This document shows, piece after piece, positions 1-6,465 of a stretch of DNA of 7,286 bases. This DNA is from Burkholderiales bacterium (GTDB lineage Bacteria > Pseudomonadota > Gammaproteobacteria > Burkholderiales > Burkholderiaceae_C), in NCBI GenBank assembly GCA_013205525.1, contig JABMMR010000110.1:1-7286 (forward strand), written 5' to 3'. The notes beneath the pieces were generated by a model, which searched no databases, was not told the DNA's origin, and saw only the letters and a list, made by a program, of their open reading frames with translations. Position numbers and translations under genes: made by a program. Position 1 is the first letter of the stretch; each line of letters starts with the position of its first letter.

Positions 1-382
1 AACTGAACACCACATTGGGGTCAATGATGATGACGGAGTTGCCGCGCAAAGGGCTGATGCGTATGGTGTTGACAGACAAAGGGGCTTTGAGCATTTTGAT
101 GTAGTCACCAAACTTCAAAATTTGCACCCTTGTCGGGTGCACCCGCGGGGTGGTGCGCAAAACCTCAAGCAAACCCAGTCGAAACATCCGGATGAACCGC
201 TCGTTGATCATGTCGATGGCCGACACATTCACGCCAAGGCTGCTGTTCTCGCTGGCCAAATCGTGTTTGCGCACCCTGACTTTGGTGTTAAAGCCGGTGT
301 CCGATTCGAGGGATCCGTCCTTCAAGCCCTCGGCCAAGGCCGTGAGCTCTTCGGGACTGAGTAGGTTTTGTCGGGTTGCCAT
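1..382 (-). CDS. fliM: Flagellar motor switch protein FliM, N-terminal part (gene continues beyond base 1)
   Basis: FliM is the C-ring protein that joins FliG to FliN and binds phosphorylated CheY to reverse flagellar rotation; it acts at the cytoplasmic face of the basal body. Reading leftward from the ATG at 382-380 gives 127 uninterrupted codons to the window edge. The peptide opens with LSPEELTALAEG (residues 8-19), the counterpart of the LSQxEIDALL CheY-binding segment. Further FliM landmarks follow: INERFIRMFRLGLLEVLR (about 59-76), a TPRV turn, and PLRGNSVIIIDPNVVF (about 111-126), which matches the PLRG...SPSLVF region of enterobacterial FliM. The C-terminal two thirds, including the FliG-binding middle domain and the FliN-like domain, lie outside the window. 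The start is only 6 bases after the fliL stop and has no clear Shine-Dalgarno sequence, so translational coupling to fliL is likely. The CheY-binding peptide departs from consensus (D to T, second L to A). Confidence 0.93.
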   Translation of the reverse strand, partial: MATRQNLLSPEELTALAEGLKDGSLESDTGFNTKVRVRKHDLASENSSLGVNVSAIDMINERFIRMFRLGLLEVLRTTPRVHPTRVQILKFGDYIKMLKAPLSVNTIRISPLRGNSVIIIDPNVVFS

Positions 383-388
383 GAATTG

Positions 389-976
389 TTACTGCATCAC
401 AAACGAGGTGAACATGACTTCTTCGATGCCACCAAAGTCTTCGTACTGTTCCAGCATCGCGTTCATCACATCTTTGAGCTTGACGGCGAGTTCTTTGCGA
501 AAGTCGGGCTTGCTAACCTCGGCTTCGGTGGTTTGGCGCATGATGTCGAGCATGGCTGAGCGCAGGGCAAATTCATGCTTTTTGATGTTGTCAAACACGC
601 GGGTGTCATAGTGGGTCATGACGGCGAGTTGCACAACCATGACTTTTTTCGAGCCCGTGATGTTGGTCATCAGCTCTTTTTCAACTTGAAAATAGTTCTT
701 TTCAAAGCGCGTGGCTTCAGGCGCTTCCTTCTTTAGCTTGGAAGGCGCTTCGTCCTTGGCTTTGGTGGCCGCGGCTTCTAGCTCTTCGAGCTTGTCCATC
801 GCGGCGAGTTCGGCTTTTTTCTCGTAGTAGCCGGAGAAATACAAAGTACCAAAGGCGATGCCTACCACCATCACGATGGACAAGCCCGCTATACCTGCGA
901 TCAGCAAGATGGGTTTTTTCTTTTTCGGTTCTTCTGAGCCCTCTGCGGGATTTGCTTCAGGTGCTGCTGTTGCCAT
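389..976 (-). CDS. fliL: Flagellar basal body-associated protein FliL
   Basis: FliL is a single-pass inner-membrane protein near the basal body and stators; in studied species it supports stator stability and torque, especially in swarming. The 195-residue product has a short cytoplasmic N-terminus ending in a lysine run (19-21), one strongly hydrophobic membrane segment at about 22-47, then a charged, probably helical linker rich in Ala, Glu and Lys (about 52-90). The periplasmic FliL domain fills the rest, with the family ending GIEEVMFTSFVMQ (183-195), close to the usual GI..V.FT.FV.Q. The length is at the upper end for the family because of the linker. The start is supported by a strong ribosome binding site. 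The gene lies 29 bases after fliK and 6 bases before fliM, the usual fliK-fliL-fliM order, so the three are almost certainly cotranscribed. Confidence 0.95.
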   Translation of the reverse strand: MATAAPEANPAEGSEEPKKKKPILLIAGIAGLSIVMVVGIAFGTLYFSGYYEKKAELAAMDKLEELEAAATKAKDEAPSKLKKEAPEATRFEKNYFQVEKELMTNITGSKKVMVVQLAVMTHYDTRVFDNIKKHEFALRSAMLDIMRQTTEAEVSKPDFRKELAVKLKDVMNAMLEQYEDFGGIEEVMFTSFVMQ

Positions 977-982
977 GATTTA

Positions 983-989
983 CTCCTCT
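983..989 (-). promoter_or_regulatory. Strong ribosome binding site of fliL
   Basis: On the minus strand AGAGGAG lies 6 bases upstream of the fliL ATG (976-974), in the 29-base gap after the fliK stop. It fixes the fliL start and is the best Shine-Dalgarno match in the window; fliM, fliK and flhA have only weak ones. Confidence 0.8.
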
Positions 990-1005
990 TTCATTCATTG
1001 GGTTG

Positions 1006-2712
1006 TTAGACAAAAGTGTCTAACAACGCGCTGTTGCTGTGACGTGATGGTGTTGCTGAGTTAACTGTTTCGCCAGCGCCATCTGCGCCGAGTGTGACAC
1101 GATTGTCTGACGCGGCTTGTCGTTGACCAGATTGTCCCGAGCCACTTTGCGATGACTGACGGTTATCCTGTCCTACGGAAACATATGCATTGTTCATGCC
1201 AAGTTCAGCCAAGGCCTCTTTCAAACGTGTGCTGCCATTTTGGATCAAGTTCTGTGTCAAGGCGTTGTCAGCATCAAATTGGGCGTGCAACTGACCATCA
1301 CGCATTTCAAGTTGAACATCCACCAAGCCCAAGCTGGCAGGTTTGAGGGCGAATTTCATTTTCCATTCGCCAGCGTTGAGTTGATCGTTCATGCGACTGG
1401 CCATTTCGGTGGCCAGCTTTTGGCTGAGCTTCTCGAAGGTCTGTGCCATATCGGAATGGGTTTTCAAGACTTGCGCTGGGTTGGTGTGGCCCAAACCATT
1501 GCTGCGGTTTATGCCTAAGCCGCTGTTGGCCAAGCCCTCGTGCGAGGACGAGTCGCCGTCATCGCTGGCGCTGAGTTTGTCGAACTCTTCATTCAATCGA
1601 TCAATATCTTCGGGTCGCAGATCGGCATCCATCATCGACAGAACCGCCAAGGTGCTGATATTTTCAGTCGTTTCTGTGACTTGGGTGGTGACTGCCACAT
1701 TCAGGTTTTGTAAGTTACCAAGGTTGGTGTCTGCGGCCAAGTCTGCTGAAGCAGAACTCCACTGCACTTGCAAGCCTATGGGCGTTAAGGCGGGCATCTC
1801 TGGCGATGTGAGTAGGGGGTTTACGCTGGCAGCCATGGCGCTAAGGTTGGGCGCCACGGGCAAGGCTTGAGCCAGTACCGAGTTGACGGGCAGCGCGACA
1901 CCTTCGGCACCCAGCGCCACTTGCACGCTGTTGCCAAACGGGTTCATGGCCAGCATTTGCTGGGTGGTGGTGGCTAGGCTGGCGCTGACGTTTGCGGCGG
2001 CCGCGTCGCCCAACAGGGCTTGGATTTGTGAAGGGTCTAGGCCCATGGCCAAGGCGAAATCGGTCAGACTTTTCTCGCTGGTGGCGGGTTGCGCGACGGT
2101 GATGATCTCGACCTCGGGGCTGAGCGCAATGGATTGCAAAGCTTGCCCATCTTGGCCCACCATGTCTTTGGCATCTGCCAGAAGTTGTTTGTGGCCCGAT
2201 GGCCTTGGCTTGGCTTGGGTGGTGCTGTCTTGCTCAGCTTCATGGGCGGGCGGCGCCTCTTGTGCAGCTTGTTGTGATGGGGTCTGCGTGTGCGGGGCTG
2301 CGTTGACTTTGTCAGGCGCAGGCTCAGGCTCAGGTTTAGGCGGCAGCTGTTTGGCGTAATGTCCGCCAGGGCTGAGGGTGCCCATGCCTTTGGAGCTTGG
2401 CGCTTTGCCATGTAAATACTTGCCTGGGTGGAAAGCTTGGCGCAAAGCTTGCTGCTCCAACATACCCGATGTGACCGAGGCTTTGGGGGGCACTATGGGT
2501 GCTATGGGCAAGCTGGGCGTGCTTTGGGCGGCAATCTCTTGCCGTTGAGGCGACTGCAGCGAGGCAATTTGGTGGCGCAAAAAGGCGGCAAAGTCCTCCC
2601 CTGATTGCGTGCCTGAGGAGGGGCGTGACAAGGCCCCACCCAGGTCATTTACCTCGGTAGAGACTGAGTTGTTGGCCGTCGATAGGCCTGAATTCAAGGC
2701 AGATAAGCTCAT
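1006..2712 (-). CDS. fliK: Flagellar hook-length control protein FliK
   Basis: FliK is a secreted molecular ruler: it is exported while the hook grows, and its C-terminal domain signals FlhB to switch export from hook to filament subunits. The 568-residue product has the FliK layout. The N-terminal half is low-complexity, rich in Ser, Gln, Ala and Pro, with a Pro/Glu run at about 125-133. There are no Cys residues and no membrane segment. The conserved hook-length control domain follows near the C-terminus (about 425-515). In that domain WKMKFALKPASLGLVDVQL (450-468) carries the L.P..LG.V.V.L core, followed by a helix ending LKEALAELGM (497-506). A Gly/Ser/Gln-rich tail (about 518-560) ends in LLDTFV. 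A short segment at about 217-235 (TDFALAMGLDPSQIQALLG) looks like an ordered helix pair of unknown role. The start at 2712 has only a distant GGGAAG at 2730-2725; the next Met is residue 84, so this start is preferred. A predicted sigma-54 promoter lies just upstream. Confidence 0.9.
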   Translation of the reverse strand: MSLSALNSGLSTANNSVSTEVNDLGGALSRPSSGTQSGEDFAAFLRHQIASLQSPQRQEIAAQSTPSLPIAPIVPPKASVTSGMLEQQALRQAFHPGKYLHGKAPSSKGMGTLSPGGHYAKQLPPKPEPEPAPDKVNAAPHTQTPSQQAAQEAPPAHEAEQDSTTQAKPRPSGHKQLLADAKDMVGQDGQALQSIALSPEVEIITVAQPATSEKSLTDFALAMGLDPSQIQALLGDAAAANVSASLATTTQQMLAMNPFGNSVQVALGAEGVALPVNSVLAQALPVAPNLSAMAASVNPLLTSPEMPALTPIGLQVQWSSASADLAADTNLGNLQNLNVAVTTQVTETTENISTLAVLSMMDADLRPEDIDRLNEEFDKLSASDDGDSSSHEGLANSGLGINRSNGLGHTNPAQVLKTHSDMAQTFEKLSQKLATEMASRMNDQLNAGEWKMKFALKPASLGLVDVQLEMRDGQLHAQFDADNALTQNLIQNGSTRLKEALAELGMNNAYVSVGQDNRQSSQSGSGQSGQRQAASDNRVTLGADGAGETVNSATPSRHSNSALLDTFV

Positions 2713-2750
2713 ATCCGTTTAACGCTTCCCATAAAAGACATAGGTCTTTA

Positions 2751-2766
2751 AGCAAGAAACGTGACA
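2751..2766 (-). promoter_or_regulatory. Predicted sigma-54 (RpoN) promoter for fliK-fliL-fliM
   Basis: On the minus strand TGTCACG (2766-2760), four bases, then TTGCT (2755-2751) match TGGCACG-N4-TTGCW with the exact -24/-12 spacing. The one mismatch is the second G of the -24 GG, a highly conserved base, so the promoter may be weak. The predicted transcription start is near 2740, giving a leader of about 28 bases before the fliK ATG. The orientation, position and neighbouring sigma-54 site support the call. Confidence 0.55.
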
Positions 2767-2826
2767 GGCCAAGGTCTGCCGGTCGCCGCAAAACCCCTGT
2801 GTCAAGCCAAAGCAGATACTAGAAGC
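2767..2826. promoter_or_regulatory. Spacer between divergent promoters, candidate activator-binding region
   Basis: These 60 bases separate the two predicted sigma-54 promoters and hold no ORF. Sigma-54 promoters need an AAA+ enhancer-binding protein, and the region upstream of both promoters is a natural place for its sites. I see no clear palindrome matching a known FleQ or FlrC site; a single TGTCAA (2799-2804) resembles a FleQ half site. The assignment rests on position only. Confidence 0.25.
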
Positions 2827-2842
2827 TGGCACATGGATTGCT
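2827..2842 (+). promoter_or_regulatory. Predicted sigma-54 (RpoN) promoter for flhA-flhF-flhG
   Basis: TGGCAC (2827-2832), five bases, then TTGCT (2838-2842) match the sigma-54 consensus at all core positions, with GG (2828-2829) and GC (2840-2841) 12 bases apart as required. The predicted transcription start is near 2853, giving a leader of about 63 bases before the flhA ATG. No convincing sigma-70 or sigma-28 promoter was seen on this strand in the intergenic region. Confidence 0.8.
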
Positions 2843-2850
2843 TCATCACC

Positions 2851-2880
2851 TTGAGGGCGTTGAGAAACGCTTGAAATTGA
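2851..2880 (+). repeat. Cluster of four TTGA motifs in the flhA leader
   Basis: TTGA occurs at 2851, 2860, 2871 and 2877, at or just after the predicted flhA transcription start, and an inverted TTCAA follows at 2892-2896. TTGAA (2877-2881) and TTCAA form an inverted repeat with a 10-base spacer. This could be a regulator-binding cluster, as some flagellar sigma-54 activators bind downstream of the start site, or chance AT-rich repetition. Confidence 0.3.
2857..2870 (+). repeat. Small inverted repeat (GNRA-loop hairpin) in the flhA leader
   Basis: GCGTT (2857-2861), loop GAGA, AACGC (2866-2870) form a perfect 5-bp stem with a GNRA-type tetraloop, possibly extended by two G-U pairs. It lies about 4 bases after the predicted start site and 45 bases before the flhA ATG. 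It has no U-tract, so it is not an intrinsic terminator. It may stabilise the 5' end of the mRNA or be a DNA-binding site. Confidence 0.35.
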
Positions 2881-2915
2881 ACCCTTAATGATTCAAAACC
2901 TGTGACAAAAAGACC

Positions 2916-5018
2916 ATGAGCACCTTAAGCCTGTCAACGATTCGACAGAATTTGACCAAGTTTGACTACACCGGATTGGGAATTCCTGTCCTGGTGTTGT
3001 TAATCATGGCCATGTTGGTTTTGCCACTGCCGCCGCTTTTATTGGACTTTCTGTTTACTTTCAATATTGTGATTAGCTTGGTGATCATCATGATCGCCAT
3101 CAGCACCCGCAAACCGCTGGAGTTTTCATCCTTCCCCACGGTCTTGTTGTTTGCCACCATGTTGCGCTTGGCGCTGAACGTGGCTTCCACCCGCGTGATC
3201 TTGGTCGATGGCCACACCGGCCACGACGCCGCTGGCAAGGTGGTGGCGGCCTTTGGTGAGTTTGTGATTGCCGGTAACTATGTGGTGGGTTTCATCATCT
3301 TTGGTATTTTGATGATCATCAACTTTATCGTGGTGACCAAAGGTGCGGGACGTGTGTCTGAAGTGAACGCGCGTTTCACCTTGGACGCCATGCCTGGCAA
3401 ACAAATGTCTATCGACGCCGACTTGAATGCGGGCGTGATCGACCAACCCACAGCACAAAAACGCCGCGCCGAGTTGTCCCAAGAATCCGACTTCTTCGGT
3501 GCCATGGACGGTGCTTCCAAATTCGTCAGCGGTGACGCCATTGCAGGCATATTGATTTTGTTGATCAACTTGATTGGCGGCTTGGCCATTGGCGTGCTCC
3601 AACATGATTTGTCGGTCTCAGAGGCCGGCAAGATTTACACCTTGCTCACCATCGGTGACGGCTTGGTGGCGCAAATTCCTGCACTGCTCTTGTCCTTGGC
3701 GACCGCCATCATCGTGACACGTGTGACCACCTCGGAGTCGATTTCCGAGCAAGCCCATACCCAACTGGCCAATCCATCGGCTTTGTTTATTTCCTCCATC
3801 ATCTTGACGGCTTTGGGCTTGGTCCCAGGCATGCCGCATCTGATGTTCATCACCTTGGCGGCAGCTACAGCGGGCTTGGGTTTGCTGGTGATTCGAGGCG
3901 AAGTCGATGAAGAAGCGGTGCAAGTGGCACAGGCGCAAGCCGCTGCCACCACCGAGTCGACCAAAGACCTGGACTGGGACGACGTCGATCAAGTGGACTT
4001 GATTGGTTTGGAAATTGGCTACGGCTTGATTCCCTTGGTGAACACAGAAACCGGCGGCGAATTGATGAGCCGTGTTAAAGGTGTACGTAAAAAATTGTCT
4101 GCCGAATTGGGCTTCTTGGTCCAGCCCGTGCGTATCCGTGACGACTTGAATATCGACCCCGACTCCTACAACATTGTGTTGAAGGGCGTGGTGCGCGGCA
4201 AAGGCGAAATCAAGGTGGGCCGCGAATTGGCCATCAACCCAGGTCAGGTGTATGGTGAACTGCAAGGCACGCCCACACGTGAGCCCGCATTCGGTCTGGA
4301 AGCCGTATGGATTGAGTCTTCGCAACGCGATTTGGCCCGTACCTTGGGTTACACCGTGGTCGACGCCAGCACCGCAATCGCCACCCATTTGAATAAAGTC
4401 TTGCGTGAAAATTCTGCCGATTTGTTGAGCCACGATGAAGTGCAGCAACTCCTCGATAAGCTGGCGGCCAAGTCACCCAAACTGGTGGAAGAACTGGTGC
4501 CAGGCAAACTGTCCTTGGGCGTGGTCACCCGCGTGTTGCAACATTTGTTGAACGAAGGCGTGTCTATCCGCGACATGCGCTCGATCACTGAATCTTTAAC
4601 CGAAGCCAGTGCGCGCAGCACCGACCCCGAACAACTCGCCGCTTATGTACGCCCCAAACTGGGTCGCATGATCATGCAAAGCTTGGTCGACGAGTCCAGC
4701 AATTTGTCCGTGATGACCTTGGAGCCAGGCTTGGAGCAACTGCTGCACAACGTGTTGCAGCAAAGCCAGCCCGGCCAGCCGGTGGTTCTCGAGCCCAGCT
4801 TGGCCGAAAACTTATTCAATGCCTTGCGCATGGGCGCGCGGGCCATGGAGGACGAAGGCCACGCGGCTGTCCTGGTGGTCTCGCCGCTGATTCGCAGCTG
4901 GTTGTCCAAAGCCGTGCGTTTTCGCGTCAGCGATTTGACGGTCTTGTCCTACAGCGAAATTCCAGATGACCAAGCGGTCAAAGTGATTCACACCGTGAAC
5001 GCGACCAACCGCGGCTGA
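2916..5018 (+). CDS. flhA: Flagellar export gate protein FlhA
   Basis: FlhA is the large transmembrane subunit of the flagellar type III export gate; its nonameric cytoplasmic ring docks substrates and chaperones, and its membrane part couples the proton gradient to export. The 700-residue product has the full family length. It has about eight membrane segments in residues 20-325, with the FHIPEP signature RLALNVASTRVI (84-95). The conserved cytoplasmic loop (about 140-205) includes GRVSEVNARFTLDAMPGKQM and SGDA (205-208); its Asp 207 corresponds to the Asp 208 linked to proton coupling in Salmonella FlhA. A charged linker (about 328-358) precedes the cytoplasmic domain (about 360-695). The ribosome binding site is poor (AAAAAGACC before the ATG), but the membrane-protein N-terminus fits this start. 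It heads the plus-strand operon behind a predicted sigma-54 promoter, 34 bases before flhF. flhB, a frequent upstream neighbour, is not adjacent. No motif is damaged. Confidence 0.98.
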   Translation: MSTLSLSTIRQNLTKFDYTGLGIPVLVLLIMAMLVLPLPPLLLDFLFTFNIVISLVIIMIAISTRKPLEFSSFPTVLLFATMLRLALNVASTRVILVDGHTGHDAAGKVVAAFGEFVIAGNYVVGFIIFGILMIINFIVVTKGAGRVSEVNARFTLDAMPGKQMSIDADLNAGVIDQPTAQKRRAELSQESDFFGAMDGASKFVSGDAIAGILILLINLIGGLAIGVLQHDLSVSEAGKIYTLLTIGDGLVAQIPALLLSLATAIIVTRVTTSESISEQAHTQLANPSALFISSIILTALGLVPGMPHLMFITLAAATAGLGLLVIRGEVDEEAVQVAQAQAAATTESTKDLDWDDVDQVDLIGLEIGYGLIPLVNTETGGELMSRVKGVRKKLSAELGFLVQPVRIRDDLNIDPDSYNIVLKGVVRGKGEIKVGRELAINPGQVYGELQGTPTREPAFGLEAVWIESSQRDLARTLGYTVVDASTAIATHLNKVLRENSADLLSHDEVQQLLDKLAAKSPKLVEELVPGKLSLGVVTRVLQHLLNEGVSIRDMRSITESLTEASARSTDPEQLAAYVRPKLGRMIMQSLVDESSNLSVMTLEPGLEQLLHNVLQQSQPGQPVVLEPSLAENLFNALRMGARAMEDEGHAAVLVVSPLIRSWLSKAVRFRVSDLTVLSYSEIPDDQAVKVIHTVNATNRG

Positions 5019-5052
5019 TCCCCAACCCTTTATTTGACCAACGAGAAACACC

Positions 5053-6465
5053 ATGGAACTCAAGCGAATCATTGCCCGTGACACCCAGGCAGCCAACGAA
5101 AAGGCAGTTGCCTTGTATGGCCCCGACGTGCTGGTCATCTCTACAGCCAAGGTCAAGGGCAAAACCGAATTGATCGTGGCTGTCGATGTGGAGCCCTTAA
5201 CCGCTGAGACAGCGGTTGCCGAAGCCTTTGTGCCTACCGATAAAACCTACAGTCTGTCGACCCAGACAGCCGCTCAACCAGCCCCAGTGGCGGCGCCCGA
5301 GCCCGCGCCTTTTGGCAAAGTGCTGAACGACACCATGGCCATGCACAAACGCTTGGGCAAACCCGCCAAAGCCCCCGCCACGGGCTTTGTGCCCGCAGCT
5401 TCATTGAAACAAACCGTGCAAGAGCCAACCGCGCCGACCCCCGAAATCAAGCCGCCTTTGTCAGCAGCAGAAGTTTCGCCAGCCCAGCAAATGGCCGAAG
5501 AACGCGACACGGTGCGCGGGCGAGAAATCGTGCAAATGGTGCGCGAAGAGTTGGCGACATTGCGTAAAGAATTCAAACTCAGCCAGCAAATGGCTTGGCA
5601 AGGCACGGGCTTGGCGCGCAACCTCATGCCGTTGCGCAATGCTTTGCAAGAAGCGGCCATCCCCGTGGCTTTACGGGCTTTATTAATTGACAGCATCCAA
5701 AGTTTTGAAGACGTCGAGCCAGCGCTGGATGAAATCCGCCGTCAACTCTGCCACTCCATGCAGCAATGCAGCGTGAGCGCACCTGAGCTTGGCGTGCATG
5801 TGCTGGCCGGCCCGTCCGGTGCAGGAAAATCGCTGATGGTGGCGCGCTTGGCGCAGCATGCCAGCGTGAACTTAGGCAGTGAACAAGTGGCAGTGATTAG
5901 TTACAGCGATCAGCGTGCCGGTGCTTGGAACCAAACCCAGTTGCTCAGCGCCCAGTCCGGCGTTGACTGCTTCCGTGCCACCAATGCCACGACTTTGAAA
6001 CTTTTGCTCGAAGAGCACGGCCAAAGAAAGCTCATCATCATTGACACCCCAGGTGTTCAAATGAGCGAACGCGTGGGCGAAATCTGCGCGATCAGCAAAG
6101 AGGCACAATTTCACGTGGTTCTTCCCGCTGACGCTTCCCAGTCTTCATTGCGTAGGATACTTTCAACACCCCACATTCAATGGCAAAGCCTGATGATTTC
6201 CAAATTGGATGAAGCCAGCCAACCATGGGCACTGATTCAAGTGCTCACCGAAGGCCATGTCGGCGTGAGCGGCGCCAGCCGCGGCGAGCGCATCAGCGAA
6301 TGGTCGGTGCAAATGCAAGTCGAGGAGTTGCTGACGGTGGCCTTGGCCAATCTGTCGCTGGGCTACACAGACACCCACGCTGAAGACATGAGCAGCACGC
6401 TGGCCATGGCCTCGGCCCGAGTTTCACGTCTGGCCGCACAACACACAAGGTCTACCCATGAGTAA
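5053..6465 (+). CDS. flhF: Flagellar SRP-type GTPase FlhF (divergent)
   Basis: FlhF is an SRP-family GTPase that marks the site where a new, usually polar, flagellum is assembled, and it works with FlhG. The 470-residue product starts MELKRIIARDTQAANEKA, the usual FlhF N-terminus. An Ala/Pro-rich linker follows (about 50-145), then a helical N domain (about 150-245) and the G domain. Visible motifs are the P-loop GPSGAGKS (253-260), DTPG (331-334) and SKLDEA (383-388, in place of TKLDEA). Two sites depart from most FlhF proteins: the segment usually reading DTYRxGAxEQ is SDQRAGAWNQ (285-294), and DTAGR or DTxGxSxRD is DTPGVQMSER. Nucleotide binding still looks possible, but catalysis or dimer-stimulated hydrolysis may differ. 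The ATG lies 34 bases after flhA with a weak GAGAA upstream. The stop overlaps the flhG start by 8 bases, implying coupled synthesis. The family call is firm from the N-terminus and context. Confidence 0.9.
   Translation: MELKRIIARDTQAANEKAVALYGPDVLVISTAKVKGKTELIVAVDVEPLTAETAVAEAFVPTDKTYSLSTQTAAQPAPVAAPEPAPFGKVLNDTMAMHKRLGKPAKAPATGFVPAASLKQTVQEPTAPTPEIKPPLSAAEVSPAQQMAEERDTVRGREIVQMVREELATLRKEFKLSQQMAWQGTGLARNLMPLRNALQEAAIPVALRALLIDSIQSFEDVEPALDEIRRQLCHSMQQCSVSAPELGVHVLAGPSGAGKSLMVARLAQHASVNLGSEQVAVISYSDQRAGAWNQTQLLSAQSGVDCFRATNATTLKLLLEEHGQRKLIIIDTPGVQMSERVGEICAISKEAQFHVVLPADASQSSLRRILSTPHIQWQSLMISKLDEASQPWALIQVLTEGHVGVSGASRGERISEWSVQMQVEELLTVALANLSLGYTDTHAEDMSSTLAMASARVSRLAAQHTRSTHE
6447..6450 (+). 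promoter_or_regulatory. Ribosome binding site of flhG inside the end of flhF
   Basis: AAGG lies 7 bases before the flhG ATG (6458), within the last codons of flhF. It supports this start and the 8-base flhF-flhG overlap. Confidence 0.55.

Noticed and set aside
1391..1870. Plus-strand open frames (also 1883-2359) opposite fliK
   Set aside because: Their composition (Ser, Ala, Cys-rich) reflects the reverse complement of fliK, and they lack a ribosome binding site or a family resemblance.
2799..2804. TTGACA on the minus strand as a sigma-70 -35 box for fliK
   Set aside because: No -10-like hexamer lies 16-18 bases downstream; that stretch is GC-rich.
2888..2905. Five-codon ORF in the flhA leader, ending 10 bases before the flhA ATG
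   Set aside because: It has no ribosome binding site and no recognisable leader-peptide feature such as repeated regulatory codons; such short ORFs occur by chance.
3925..3940. TGGCAC inside flhA as a sigma-54 -24 element
   Set aside because: No TTGC at the required spacing follows, and it lies within coding sequence away from any gene start.
3618..4448. A 276-codon open frame on the minus strand antisense to flhA
   Set aside because: It is rich in His, Gln and Gly with no recognisable domain, and lies opposite a fully conserved FlhA sequence; it is a shadow of flhA codon bias.
5601..5615. AGGCACGGGC followed by TTGGC inside flhF, resembling a sigma-54 promoter
   Set aside because: The spacing is one base short and the -12 element reads TTGG rather than TTGC; it is internal to flhF.
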